In this document: in pieces, positions 1 through 11,400 of the stretch
Layout of the letters: every line of letters starts with the position of its first letter
Position numbering within the stretch: position 1 is the stretch's first letter
Assembly (NCBI RefSeq): GCF_029626175.1
Contig: NZ_JARUBM010000002.1
Span: 2,559,001 to 2,623,000 of the forward strand
Length of the DNA stretch: 64,000 nucleotides
From: Micromonospora sp. WMMD1082
Lineage (GTDB): Bacteria > Actinomycetota > Actinomycetes > Mycobacteriales > Micromonosporaceae
Direction: 5' to 3'
The notes under the pieces: model-generated
Seen by the model: only the letters and a program-made list of their open reading frames with translations
Databases searched by the model: none
What the model was told of the DNA's origin: nothing
Program-made: the position numbers and the translations under genes

Positions 1-3000
1 GGCTCGGCTCCCGGTGGCGGCCAGGCGGTGAGCCGGGCGCCGTCGCCGACGGCCGGGCCGGCCGCCACGAACCCCTCAGCGTGCCGGGTCCACGCCGCCT
101 CCGCCGGGGCGTCCTCCGGCCGGGTGTGGACGGTCACCGTCCGCCGGCCGTCGTCGCCGACCGCGCCGACCCCGATCCGCACCTGAACGCCCGCCTGGGC
201 GGGGAGCGTGAGCGGTTCACCCACGGTCAGCTCGTCGAGGATCGGGCAGCCCACCTCGTCCCCGGCACGCATCGCCAGCTCGACCAGGGTGGCGCCGGGA
301 ACGACGACCACCTCGCCGAGCGCGTGGTCGGCCAGCCACGGGTGGGTGGCGACGGACCACCGGCCGGTCAGCACCACGCCGTCGGAGTCCGGCAGCCGCA
401 CGGCCGCGCCGATCAGGGGATGGCCGGTCGCGCCGAGCCCGAGGCCGGGGGCGTCCAGCACGCGGGGCGCCGCGTCGGGCCAGTAGCGGCGGCGCTGGAA
501 GGCGTACGTGGGCAGGTCGAGCCGCGTCGCGCCGGGCACCAGGGCCGCCCAGTCGACGGCGCCGCCCCGGGTCCACAACTCCGCCAGCGCCGTGACGAAG
601 CCGGTCGGCTCCGGGCGGTCGGTCCGCTGGGCCGCGACCGCCACGGGTGGGGTACCGCCGGGCGGCAGGCAGGACGGCACCAGCGCGGCGAGCACGGCCG
701 CCGGGCCGACCTCGACGAACCGGGTCACCCCGGCGGCGGCGAGGGCAGCCATCCCGTCGGCGAACCGCACGGCCGCGCGGACGTGCCTCACCCAGTAGTC
801 CGGATCGGTCAGCTCCGGCCCGGCGAGCGCACCCGACACGTTGGAGACCACGGGCAGCCGGGGCGGTGCGTACGTGGCCTGCACTGCGGCGGCCCGGAAG
901 TCCGCCAGCGCCGGCTCCATCCGGGACGAGTGGAAGGCGTGGCTGACCGTGAGCCGCCGGGTCCGCCGACCCTGGGCCGCGAAGCCGGCAGCCACCTCGG
1001 CGACCGCGTCCTCGTCACCGGAGAGCACCACCGAGGACGGTCCGTTGACAGCCGCCAGGTCCACGCCGCCGTGGCCGGCGAGCGCGGCGAGCGCCTCCTC
1101 CTCGGTCGCCTCGACCGCCGCCATCGCGCCGCCGGTGGGCAGGCCGGCCATCGACCGGCCGCGCGCGGCGACCATCCGGCAGGCGTCCGCGAGGACCCAC
1201 ACCCCGGCGACGTACGCGGCGGTCAGCTCGCCGATCGAGTGGCCGGCGACCAGGTCGGGCCGGACGCCCACCGACTCCAGCAGCCGGACCAGCGCCACCT
1301 CCACCGCAAACAACCCGGCCTGCGCGTAGTCCGTGCGGTCCACCAGATCGGCCCGCTCCCACACGACCTCACGAACCCCGGGCAGGTACGGCTCGAACTC
1401 CGCGCACACCTCGTCGAAGGTCGCCGCGAACACCGGATGGGCGGCGTACAGCTCCCGACCCATCCCGAGCCGCTGCGCACCCTGACCGGTGAACAGGAAG
1501 GCCGTCTTCCCGGGGCCGGCCGGAACGCCGGACACCACCCCGGCGTCGGCCCGCCCGGCGGCGAGCGCGTCGAGAGCGGCCCTGAGCCCGGCGTGGTCGG
1601 CGCCCAGCACGACCGCGCGGTGCGGGAGCGGCTCCCGGGTGGTCGCCAGCGACAGCGCGACGTCCGCCGGGTCCGGCGCCGGCGGGTCGGCCACGAACGA
1701 CGCCAGCCGGGCGGCCTGGCCGCGCAGCCCGGCCTCGTCGCGGCCGGACAGCGGCCACGACACGACCGGTGGGGTCGCCGGCACCTCGGCGGGCCGGGGC
1801 GCGGCGGGCGGTCCCTGCTCCAGGATGACGTGCGCGTTGGTGCCCGAGATGCCGAACGAGGAGACCGCCGCCCGACGGGGCCGGTCCACCACCGGCCACG
1901 CCACCGCCTCGGTCGCCAGCCGCACCGCGCCGGCCGACCAGTCCACATGCGACGACGGCTCGTCCACGTGCAGAGTCGCCGGCACCGTACCGTGCCGCAT
2001 CGCCAACACCATCTTGATCACACCCGCGACACCCGCCGCCGCCTGCGTATGCCCCAGGTTCGACTTCACCGACCCCAACCACACCGCGGACGACCCGTCC
2101 CGGTCGCGGCCGTACGTCGCCAGCACTGCCTGCGCCTCGATCGGATCGCCCAGCGAGGTCCCCGTGCCGTGCGCCTCCACCACGTCCACGCCCTCGGAGC
2201 CGACGCCCGCCCGCGACAACGCCGCCCGGATCACCCGCTGCTGCGCCGGCCCGTTCGGCGCGGTCAGGCCGTTGCTCGCACCGTCCTGGTTCACCGCCGA
2301 GCCCCGTACCACCGCGAGGATCCGCCGTCCGTTGCGCTGCGCGTCGGACAGCCGCTCCAGGACGAGTTGACCGACGCCCTCGCTGAGGCCGGTGCCGTCC
2401 GCGCCCGCCGCGAACGCCTTGCACCGGCCGTCCGCGGCGAGGTTGCGGGCCTGGCTGAACTCGATGAACGTGTCCGGCGTCGACATCACCGACACCCCGC
2501 CGGCCAGCGCCAGCGTGCACTCGCCGGAGCGCAGCGCCTGCACCGCCAGATGCAGCGCCACCAGCGACGACGAGCACGCCGTGTCCACCGTCATCGTCGG
2601 CCCCTCGAAGCCGAAGGTGTAGGCGACCCGGCCGGAGATCGCGCCGCCGGTGTTACCGGTGCCGAGCACCCCGCCCAACTCCTCGGCGAGACCGGCGAGA
2701 CGGGTGCCGTAGTCGTTGTACATGACCCCGGCGAAGACCCCGGTGGGGCTGCCCTTGAGCGACGCGGGAGCGATGCCGGCGCTCTCCAGCGCCTCCCAGG
2801 ACGTCTCCAGCAGCAACCGCTGCTGCGGGTCCATGGCCAGCGCCTCTCGCGGCGAGATCCCGAAGAACTCCGGGTCGAAGTCGGCCGCGCCGTCGAGGAA
2901 TCCACCGTTCCGGCTGTACGACCGGCCGGGCAGGGCGGGCTCGGGATCGTAGAGGGCGTCCAGGTCCCAGCCCCGGTCGGCCGGGAACGACGTGATGCCG

Positions 3001-6000
3001 TCGTGGCCGCCGGCCAGCATCCGCCACAGGGTCTCCGGGTCGGTGACGCCACCGGGAAACCGGCACGACATGCCGACGATCGCGATCGGTTCGGCGGGGT
3101 CGCGGTCGACTGCGACCGCCGGACCGTCCGGCGCCGTCGAGCTGACGAGCTGGTCATGCAGGTACGCGGCCAGCGCGGCCGGGTTCGGGTGGTCGAAGAC
3201 CAAGGTGGCCGGCAGCCGCAGGCCCGTGGCCACGTTGAGCTGGTTGCGCAGCTCCAGCGCGGTCAGCGACTCGAACCCGAGATCCTTGAAGGCCCGATCG
3301 ACCGCGACCGTCTCGCCCGAGGCGTGACCGAGCACCGCCGCGACACGGCTGCGGACCAGCTCGGCGAGGAACCCCTCCCGCTCGGCCTCGGGCAGCTCGG
3401 CGAGGCGCTGCCGCAGCGAGCCGCGCTCACCGGCGCGGCGGACCACGGGCCGGACCAGGCCACGGAGCAGCGGCAGGACGTCGCCGTCCCCGCCGCGCAG
3501 GTCGAGCGGCACCGGCACCAGGTGGTGGTCGCCAGCGGAACGGGCCGCGTCGAGCAGCCGCAGCGCGTCGTCCGACTCCAGCTCGGCCATCCCCCAGCGG
3601 GCCAGGCGACCCGTCTGGACGCGGTCCACCCCGTCGGTCATCTCGCCGCGCTGGGCCCAGAGCCCCCAGGACAGCGACTGGCCGGGCAGGCCGGCACCGC
3701 GCCGGTACGCCGCGAGGGCGTCGAGGTAGGCGTTCGCCGCGGCGTACGCGCCCTGGCCGGGGCTTCCGAAGACGCCAGAGGCGGACGAGAACAGCAGGAA
3801 CGCGTCGAGGTCCAGGTCCCGGGTCAGCTCGTGCAGGTGCCACGCGGCGTCGGCCTTCGGGCGGAGCACGGCGGACGCACGCTCGGCGGTCAGCGAGCCC
3901 ACCACCCCGTCGTCCAGCACCCCGGCCAGGTGCACCACGGCACGCAGCGGGGTGTCGGCGGGCACCTCCGCCAGCAGCTCGGCGACGGCGTCCCGGCTGC
4001 CCAGGTCACCGGCAACCATCCGTACCGTCGCGCCGGCCGCGGTCAGCTCGGCGGCGAGTTCCGTCGCACCCGGCGCGTCCTGGCCGCGACGGCTGGCCAG
4101 CAGGAGGTGTCGCGCCCCGTGCGCCGTCACCAGGTGCCGGGCGACGAGCCCGCCGAGCAGGCCGGTGCCGCCGGTGACCAGCACGGTTCCGGCCGGGTCG
4201 AACGAGGGCGGCGGGCTGGCGGCGGGCACCCGCGCGAGGCGGGGCGCGTACACCCGGCCGCCCCGCACGGCCAGCTGCGGCTCGTCCGTGGCGCCCGCCA
4301 GCGCGGCCGGCACGGCCTGCTGGTCGTCGACGTCGACCAGGAGCAGGCGGTCCGGGTGCTCGGTCTGCGCGGAACGGACCAGTCCCCAGACCGCGGCTGC
4401 GGCCGGGTCGGGTACCTCCTCGTCACCGACGGCGACCGCGCCGGAGGTCACCACGGCCAGCCGCGCCCCGGTGTGCCGCTCGTCGGCGAGCCAGGACCGG
4501 AGCACCGGCAGGACCGCGTGGACGGCCGCGTGCACGGCACCGGCGTCGGCGCCGCCGGGGCCCACCCGGTGCACCACCCACGGCATCGCCGCCGCGTCGG
4601 TCAGGTCGGCGTGCTCGATCCAGTCCGGTGCGGTGCGCTCCGTCGTCTCCGGCAGCGCCGCCCACTCGACCCGGAACAGCGACTCGACGTAGCCCGCGCT
4701 CGCGGCGAGTTGGTCGGGCTGGAGCAGCCGAGGTGTCAGTGAATCAACGCTGGCGACCGGCCGGCCGTCGGTGTCGGTCATGCTGAGCGCCAGCGACCCC
4801 GGTCCCGCCGGGGACAGCCGCACCCGCAGGTGGCTCGCGCCCGAGGCGTGCAGTGCGACCCCCGTCCAGGCGAACGGCAGCCAGGCGCCGGCCTCCGCCG
4901 GCACGAAGGTGCCGAGACCGATGGCGTGCAGCGCCGAGTCGAGCAGGACCGGGTGCAGACCGAAGCCGTCCGTGTCGGCCGCGAGCTGCTCCGGGACGAC
5001 GATCTCGGCGAACACGTCCGGGCCGCGCCGCCAGGCGGCCCGCAGGCCCTGGAAGTTCGGGCCGTACGACAGGCCGGCCGCCGCCATGGTCTCGTACCAC
5101 CCGGGCACGTCGACGGCCTCCGCGCCGGCCGGCGGCCACTCGCCGAGCGGGCCGGCGGGCGCGGACGCGGACGCGGCGGCGGTCAGCAGGCCCTCGGCGT
5201 GCAGCGTCCACGGCAGCTCGGCCGGCGTCTCGGGCCGGGAGTGGATCCGCACCGGCCAACGGCCGGCGCCATCCTCGGCGCCGACGCGGACCTGCACGGT
5301 CACGCCCGCCCCATCCGGCACGACCAACGGCGCCCGCACGGTCAGCTCGTCGAGGAGCGGGGCGCCGACCTCCTCGCCGGCGCGCAGCGCCAGCTCGACG
5401 AGGACGGCGCTGGGCACCATGACGAGCCCGGACACGGTGTGATCGGCGAGCCACGGCTGCCCGGCGAGGGACCACCGGCCGGTCAGCGTCACCCCCTCGG
5501 CGGCCGGCGCGGACACCACGGCGCCCAGGAGCGGGTGCGCGGCCGGGGCCAGCCCGAGGCCGCTGACGTCCACGCCGGCCGTGCCGCCGGCCCAGTAGCG
5601 CCGGTGCTGGAAGGCGTACGTGGGCAGGTCGATCCGAGTCGCGCCGCTGCCGGCGAGGATCCCGGCCCAGTCCACCGGCGCTCCCGCCGTCCAGGCTTCA
5701 CCCAGGGAGAGCAGGAGCCGGTCGAGTCCGCCGTCGTCGCGGCGCAGCGAACCGACGTAGACGGCGCTGGCGCCCATCTCGTCGACGGTCTCCTCGATGC
5801 CGACCGCGAGCACCGGGTGCGGGCTCACCTCGACGAGGACGCCATGGCCGTCGGCGACCAGCTGGCGGACCGCCCGCTCCAGTTCGACGGGGTTGCGCAG
5901 GTTGCGGAACCAGTACCCGGCGTCGAGCCGCGTGGTGTCGATCGCCCGCCCGTCGAGGGTGGAGTAGAAGGTCACGGACGTGGCCCGGGGCTGGATGTCG

Positions 6001-8288
6001 GCGAGGGCCGCGAGCAGCTCGTCGCGGATCGCCTCGACCTGGACGCAGTGCGAGGCGTAGTCGACCGGGATGCGCCGGACCCGCACGCCGTCGGCCTCGC
6101 AGGCGGCGATCAGGTCGTCGAGGGCGCTCGGCTCGCCGGAGATCACCGTGGCCGACGGGCCGTTGACGGCGGCGACCGACAGCGCGCCCGCCCAGGGCGC
6201 GAGGCGCGACTCGGCCGCGGCCCGGGGCTCGGCGACGGAGGCCATCCCGCCGAGTCCGGCGAGCCGGCGGCCGATGATCTGGCTGCGCAGCGTCACCACC
6301 CGCGCCGCGTCCTCCAGGGACAGCGCGCCGGCGACGCAGGCGGCGGCGATCTCGCCCTGCGAGTGGCCGATCACTGCCGCGGGCTCGACCCCGTGGGCAC
6401 GCCACACCGCGGCCAGGGACACCATCACGGCGAACAGCAGTGGTTGCACGACGTCCACCCGCGCCACCGGCGGCGTGCCGGGCGCGCCGCGCAGCACGTC
6501 GATCACCGACCAGCCGGTGTACGGGGCCAGCGCGGCATCGCACTCCGCCATCCGGCTCGCGAACGCGGGCGCGGTGTCGAGCAGCGCGACGGCCATCCCG
6601 GTCCACTGCGAGCCCTGGCCGGGAAAGACGAAGGCGGTACGCGCACCGGGTAGCGTCACGCCCTGCACCACGCCGGCGGCGGGACGGCCGGCAGCCAGCT
6701 CCGCCAGCGCCTCGACCAGCCCCGCCCGGTCCGCGCCGACGAGCACCGCGCGGTGCGCCAACGCCGTCCGCGTCGTGGCCAGCGACCAGCTCACGTCCAC
6801 CGGTGTGGCCTCCGGCGCCCCGGCCAGGAACTCCCCCAGCCGGCCCGCCTGGGCGGCCAGCGCGGCCGAGCCGTGTGCCGACAGCACCCACGGCACCGCC
6901 ACCGACCGCCGCACCGGATCGGCCGGCACCGCCACCGGTGCCGCCGCCGGGGGTGCCTCTTCCACGATCACGTGTGCGTTGGTGCCGCTGATCCCGAACG
7001 ACGACACCCCGGCCCGGCGGGGCCGCTCGCCGCGCGGCCACTGCACCGTCTCCGTCGCCAGCCGCACCGCACCGGCCGACCAGTCCACATGCGACGACGG
7101 CTCATCCACATGCAACGTCGCCGGCACCATACCGTGCCGCATCGCCAACACCATCTTGATCACACCCGCGACACCCGCCGCCGCCTGCGTATGACCCAGG
7201 TTCGACTTCACCGAACCCAACAACAACGGACGCTCCCGACCCTGCCCATACGTCGCCAACAACGCCTGCGCCTCGATCGGATCACCCAACGTCGTACCGG
7301 TCCCGTGCGCCTCCACCACGTCGACGCCGTCGGCGCCGATGCCCGCGCGCGACAACGCCGCCCGGATGACCCGCTGCTGCGCCGGCCCGTTCGGCGCGGT
7401 CAGGCCGTTGCTCGCACCGTCCTGGTTGACCGCCGAGCCGCGCAGGACGGCCAGCACCCGCCGGCCGTGCCGGACGGCGTCGGACAACCGCTCCAGCACG
7501 ACCATGCCGACGCCCTCGCCCCAGCCGACGCCGTCGGCCGCCTCGGCGAACGACTTGCACCGCCCGTCCGGTGCCAGCCCCCGCTGCCGGCTGAACTCGA
7601 CGAACGTCTCCGGAGTGGCCATCACCGACACGCCACCGGCGAGCGCCAGCGTGCACTCGCCCGACCGTAGTGCCTGTGCCGCCAGGTGCAGCGCGACCAG
7701 CGACGACGAGCAGGCCGTGTCCACCGTCACCGCCGGCCCTTCCAGGCCGAGCACGTACGCCACGCGGCCGGAGGCGATCGCGCCGGTGCAGTTGTTGCCC
7801 TCGTAGTCGTGGTACATCATCCCGGCGAAGACGCCGGTGGCGCTGCCCTTGAGCGACGCGGGGTCGACGCCCGCGTCCTCCAGCGACTCCCAGGAGACCT
7901 CCAGCAGCAGCCGCTGCTGCGGGTCCATGGTCAGCGCCTCCCGGGGCGAGATCCCGAAGAAGTCGGCGTCGAAGTCACCGGCGCCGTGCAGGAAGCCGCC
8001 CTCACGGGTGTACGTGCGGCCCGGCCGGCCGGGTTCGGGGTCGTACAGCCCGTCGACGTCCCAACCGCGGTCGCCGGGGAACCGGGTGACGGCGTCCCTG
8101 CCGTCGCGGACGAGCTGCCACAGGTCTGCCGGCGTCCGCACCTCGCCGGGGTAACGGCAGGCCATCCCGAGAATGGCGATCGGCTCGGAGTCGCGCTCCT
8201 TGACCTCGTCCAGGCGACGGCGGGCCTCGCGCAGGTCGGCGGTGGTCCGCTTGAGGTAGTCCAGAAGCTTTTCCTCGTTGCTAGCCAT
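1..8288 (-). CDS. Modular type I polyketide synthase, two extension modules visible (3' end outside window)
   Basis: Extends a polyketide by at least two units. The ATG at 8288 opens an N-terminal docking coiled coil (residues ~1-30, starting [14 protein letters not shown]), then KS1 (DTACSSS near residue 190), AT1 with GHSQG (~640) and YASH (~744) predicting methylmalonyl-CoA, DH1 with HTVSG...P (~950) and DSALH (~1118), KR1 with GGTGLLGG (~1374) and an LDD B-type motif, and ACP1 (GFESL ~1670). KS2 (~1735-2160) follows, then AT2 with GHSIG (~2352) and HAFH (~2449) predicting malonyl-CoA, and the start of DH2 (~2652). The reading frame is open at base 1, so the remaining domains lie outside. 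DH2 reads HALGE where HxxxG is usual. The docking coil suits the C-terminal tail of the upstream PKS. Domain calls are sequence-based and firm; substrate choices follow established AT fingerprints. Confidence 0.95.
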   Translation of the reverse strand, partial: MASNEEKLLDYLKRTTADLREARRRLDEVKERDSEPIAILGMACRYPGEVRTPADLWQLVRDGRDAVTRFPGDRGWDVDGLYDPEPGRPGRTYTREGGFLHGAGDFDADFFGISPREALTMDPQQRLLLEVSWESLEDAGVDPASLKGSATGVFAGMMYHDYEGNNCTGAIASGRVAYVLGLEGPAVTVDTACSSSLVALHLAAQALRSGECTLALAGGVSVMATPETFVEFSRQRGLAPDGRCKSFAEAADGVGWGEGVGMVVLERLSDAVRHGRRVLAVLRGSAVNQDGASNGLTAPNGPAQQRVIRAALSRAGIGADGVDVVEAHGTGTTLGDPIEAQALLATYGQGRERPLLLGSVKSNLGHTQAAAGVAGVIKMVLAMRHGMVPATLHVDEPSSHVDWSAGAVRLATETVQWPRGERPRRAGVSSFGISGTNAHVIVEEAPPAAAPVAVPADPVRRSVAVPWVLSAHGSAALAAQAGRLGEFLAGAPEATPVDVSWSLATTRTALAHRAVLVGADRAGLVEALAELAAGRPAAGVVQGVTLPGARTAFVFPGQGSQWTGMAVALLDTAPAFASRMAECDAALAPYTGWSVIDVLRGAPGTPPVARVDVVQPLLFAVMVSLAAVWRAHGVEPAAVIGHSQGEIAAACVAGALSLEDAARVVTLRSQIIGRRLAGLGGMASVAEPRAAAESRLAPWAGALSVAAVNGPSATVISGEPSALDDLIAACEADGVRVRRIPVDYASHCVQVEAIRDELLAALADIQPRATSVTFYSTLDGRAIDTTRLDAGYWFRNLRNPVELERAVRQLVADGHGVLVEVSPHPVLAVGIEETVDEMGASAVYVGSLRRDDGGLDRLLLSLGEAWTAGAPVDWAGILAGSGATRIDLPTYAFQHRRYWAGGTAGVDVSGLGLAPAAHPLLGAVVSAPAAEGVTLTGRWSLAGQPWLADHTVSGLVMVPSAVLVELALRAGEEVGAPLLDELTVRAPLVVPDGAGVTVQVRVGAEDGAGRWPVRIHSRPETPAELPWTLHAEGLLTAAASASAPAGPLGEWPPAGAEAVDVPGWYETMAAAGLSYGPNFQGLRAAWRRGPDVFAEIVVPEQLAADTDGFGLHPVLLDSALHAIGLGTFVPAEAGAWLPFAWTGVALHASGASHLRVRLSPAGPGSLALSMTDTDGRPVASVDSLTPRLLQPDQLAASAGYVESLFRVEWAALPETTERTAPDWIEHADLTDAAAMPWVVHRVGPGGADAGAVHAAVHAVLPVLRSWLADERHTGARLAVVTSGAVAVGDEEVPDPAAAAVWGLVRSAQTEHPDRLLLVDVDDQQAVPAALAGATDEPQLAVRGGRVYAPRLARVPAASPPPSFDPAGTVLVTGGTGLLGGLVARHLVTAHGARHLLLASRRGQDAPGATELAAELTAAGATVRMVAGDLGSRDAVAELLAEVPADTPLRAVVHLAGVLDDGVVGSLTAERASAVLRPKADAAWHLHELTRDLDLDAFLLFSSASGVFGSPGQGAYAAANAYLDALAAYRRGAGLPGQSLSWGLWAQRGEMTDGVDRVQTGRLARWGMAELESDDALRLLDAARSAGDHHLVPVPLDLRGGDGDVLPLLRGLVRPVVRRAGERGSLRQRLAELPEAEREGFLAELVRSRVAAVLGHASGETVAVDRAFKDLGFESLTALELRNQLNVATGLRLPATLVFDHPNPAALAAYLHDQLVSSTAPDGPAVAVDRDPAEPIAIVGMSCRFPGGVTDPETLWRMLAGGHDGITSFPADRGWDLDALYDPEPALPGRSYSRNGGFLDGAADFDPEFFGISPREALAMDPQQRLLLETSWEALESAGIAPASLKGSPTGVFAGVMYNDYGTRLAGLAEELGGVLGTGNTGGAISGRVAYTFGFEGPTMTVDTACSSSLVALHLAVQALRSGECTLALAGGVSVMSTPDTFIEFSQARNLAADGRCKAFAAGADGTGLSEGVGQLVLERLSDAQRNGRRILAVVRGSAVNQDGASNGLTAPNGPAQQRVIRAALSRAGVGSEGVDVVEAHGTGTSLGDPIEAQAVLATYGRDRDGSSAVWLGSVKSNLGHTQAAAGVAGVIKMVLAMRHGTVPATLHVDEPSSHVDWSAGAVRLATEAVAWPVVDRPRRAAVSSFGISGTNAHVILEQGPPAAPRPAEVPATPPVVSWPLSGRDEAGLRGQAARLASFVADPPAPDPADVALSLATTREPLPHRAVVLGADHAGLRAALDALAAGRADAGVVSGVPAGPGKTAFLFTGQGAQRLGMGRELYAAHPVFAATFDEVCAEFEPYLPGVREVVWERADLVDRTDYAQAGLFAVEVALVRLLESVGVRPDLVAGHSIGELTAAYVAGVWVLADACRMVAARGRSMAGLPTGGAMAAVEATEEEALAALAGHGGVDLAAVNGPSSVVLSGDEDAVAEVAAGFAAQGRRTRRLTVSHAFHSSRMEPALADFRAAAVQATYAPPRLPVVSNVSGALAGPELTDPDYWVRHVRAAVRFADGMAALAAAGVTRFVEVGPAAVLAALVPSCLPPGGTPPVAVAAQRTDRPEPTGFVTALAELWTRGGAVDWAALVPGATRLDLPTYAFQRRRYWPDAAPRVLDAPGLGLGATGHPLIGAAVRLPDSDGVVLTGRWSVATHPWLADHALGEVVVVPGATLVELAMRAGDEVGCPILDELTVGEPLTLPAQAGVQVRIGVGAVGDDGRRTVTVHTRPEDAPAEAAWTRHAEGFVAAGPAVGDGARLTAWPPPGAE

Positions 8289-8384
8289 CGATGTCACCCC
8301 ATGCCGGTCGAGGGCCAGGACGGGACCGTTAACCACGGCCAGATCAGCTACAGAGAACCCTCTGTGGTCGGCCGCTGCCGGCCA

Positions 8385-8414
8385 ACCCCTACGCCCGGAT
8401 CTGGGGCTCCCCTA
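8385..8414. promoter_or_regulatory. Paired CCCCTA motifs before the second PKS gene
   Basis: Two direct CCCCTA copies (8386-8391 and 8409-8414) start 23 bp apart in the 138-bp gap between the PKS genes. The same hexamer recurs in four other intergenic regions of the cluster. A binding site for a cluster regulator is inferred. Confidence 0.4.
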
Positions 8415-8426
8415 TCCGGGCGTACC

Positions 8427-11400
8427 TCACCTGTCGAGCTCGGCGTCGAGCAGCAGGAAGACGTCGTCCGCGGTCGCGCCGGCCAGGTCGTCGTCGGCGT
8501 CGGCACCCGCCTTGGACCGCCACAGCGTCTGGAGGCGGCGCAGGTCGGCGGAGACGTCCTGCCCGACGTCCAGCTCCGCCGGCTCGATCGACCGCAACGC
8601 GGCCTCCAGCAGGGCGATCTGGGTGGCGACCTCGCCCGCCGGCGACCGGCCGCGACCGCCCCCGATCTGCTCCATGAGGTGCTTGACGAGCGCCTCCGGA
8701 CTGGGGAAGTCGAAGGTCATGGTGGCCGGCAGCCGCAGCCCGGTGACGGCGTTGATCCGGTTGCGCAGCTCGACCGCGGTCAGCGAGTCGAACCCGAGTT
8801 CCTTGAAGGCCGCCGAGGGCGAGATGGCGGCCGGCGAGGGATGCGCGAGCACGGTGGCGGTCTGCACCCGGACCAGATCCAGCAGGATCTGCTCCTGCTC
8901 GGCCTCGGCCAGGTCGGCCAGGCGGCGGGCGAGGTCCGGCCCGCCGGACGCACTCCGGTCGCGGCGGGCCGGACCGGTCGCCAGGCTCCGCAGCACCGGC
9001 GGCAGGCCGTCGGCGCCGCCCCGCAGCACCGCAGCATCGAGCCGGATCGGCACCGTCAGCGGACGGCCCGACGCCACGGCCGCGTCGAAGAGCGCGAGCC
9101 CCTTCGCCGTGGGCATCGGCAACGCCCCGCTGCGCGCCATCCGGGCCAGGTCCCGCTCGCCGACCTGACTGGTCAGCTCGCTGCGGGTCTCCCACAGCCC
9201 CCAGGCCATCGACGACGCCGCGAGGCCACGCTGGCGGCGGTGGTGCGCCAGGGCATCCAGGTAGGTGTTGGCCGCGGCGTAGGCGCCCTGGCCGGGGGCG
9301 CCGAGGATGCCCGACGCCGACGAGAAGAGCGCGAACAGGCCGAGGTCCAGGCCGGCGGTCAGTTCGTGCAGGTTCGCCGCCGCGTCGGCCTTGGCGCGCA
9401 GCACGGCATCGAGCCGCTCCGGGGTCAGCGACGCGACCACGCCGTCGTCGAGCACGCCCGCGGCGTGCACCACGCCGACCAGCGGGTGCCCGGCCGGTAC
9501 GGCGCCCAGCAGCTCGGCCAGGGCCGCGCGGTCGGCGACATCACACGCCGCCACCTCGACGTGGGCGCCGAGCGCGGTCAGGTCGGCGACGACCTCCGCC
9601 GCCCCGGGGGCCGCCGCGCCGCGCCGCGAGGCCAGCAGCAGCCGGCGTACGCCGTGCTGGCGGACGAGGTGGGCCGCCACCACCGCGCCGACGGTGCCGG
9701 TGCCACCGGTGACCAGCACCGTTCCCTCCGGGTCCAGCGCCGGCCCCGTCCCGGTGCCCGCGCTGTCCCGGAGCAGTCGCGGCGTGGACAGCGCGCCCGC
9801 GCGGACGGCGACCTGAGCCTCGCCGCAGGCCACCGCGGCGGGTAGGGCGTCCAGGGCCGACGGCGTGCCGTCCAGGTCGACCAGCACGAACCGGTCCGGA
9901 TGCTCGGCCTGGGCCGAGCGCAGCAGGCCCCACACCGCCGCCGCGTCGAGGTCGTCGACGTCCTCGTCGTCGGCGGCCGCGACGGCGTTGCGGGTCAGCA
10001 CGACCAGGGGTGTGCCCGCCAACCCGTCCGAGGCCAGCCAGTCCCGCACCACCTCCAGTGCCCGGTGCACGGGTGCGTGTGGCCCGTCCGGTCCACCCGC
10101 GCAGGTCGCCACGGCGACGGCGGGCGGCGACGCGCCGCCCGCGACCGCGGCGGCGAGCGCGGGCACGTCCGCGTACCCCGTCGGGGCGCGGCCGTCGCGG
10201 TCCGGGCCGGCGATCTCGAACGGGTCGGGACCGAGCACCGCCCAGCGGTCGGCCGCCGGACCGTCGCCGCCGGACACGGCGACCCAGTCGACGCGGTACG
10301 GGGAACCGGCCGCGCTCCGGGACGCCGCGGCGAGCTGCTCGGCGGCCACCGGGCGGGTGGTCAGCGACTCGATCGAGAACACCGGCAGGCCGCTCGGGTC
10401 ACTCGCCTGGAGGGCGATCGTGTCGTCGCCGGTGCGACGGAGCCGGACCCGCAGCGCCGTGGCGCCGGTGGCGGCGACCGACACCCCGGTCCAGGCGAAC
10501 GGCATGGCGGGTCGGGTCGCACCGTCGGGGCCGGCGAACAGCACGTGCAGCGCGGCGTCGGACAGCGCCGGGTGGATGGCGTACGCGTCCGCGCCGGCCC
10601 GCGCCGGGCCGGGCAGCTCGACCTCCGCGAACAGCTCGTCGTCGCGGGCCCAGGCGGCACGCAGCCCCTGGAAGGCCGGCCCGTACCGGAGACCGACCGC
10701 CGCGATCGCGTCGTACCGGCCGTCGACCTCGATCTCCTTCGCGCCGACCGGCGGCCAGGGTGCCGGGGCGAGGTCGGGTTCGGGGGCCTCCGCCACCATC
10801 GTCCCGGTGGCGTGCTCGGTCCAGTCGTCGGCGTCCGGCGCCCGGGACCGCACGGTGAACGACCGTCGCCCCTCGTCGTCCGGCGCCGCCACGTCGACCT
10901 GCACCGATGCGCCGCCGGTGTCCGGCACCACCAGCGGCGCCGCCACGGTCAGCTCCTCCACCAGGTCGCACCCGGCCTCACCGGCGGCCGCGAGGGCCAG
11001 CTCGACGAACGCGGTGCCCGGCACCACGACGGTGTCCAGGACCGCGTGGTCGGCGAGCCACGGGTGGGAACGCGTGCTGAGCAGCCCGGTCAGCACCAGG
11101 CGGGGCGGGTCCGCGAGGTCGACCGCCGCACCGAGGAGCGGGTGCGCGACCGGCCGCAGGCCGGCCGCCGAGACGTCCGCCACGCCCACCGGCGTGAGCC
11201 AGTACCGGTGCCGCTGGAACGCGTACGTCGGCAGGTCGGCGTGCCGTGCCGCGCGGTCGGCGAACACCACGGGCCAGTCGACCGCTGCTCCGCGTACCGC
11301 CAGCTCGGCCAGGGCACCCGCGAGCGCGCGCGGCTCGGCGCGGTCCGCGCGCAGCAGCGGGATGAAGTCGGCGGTGACGGTGTCGGGCAGGCAGGCCGGT

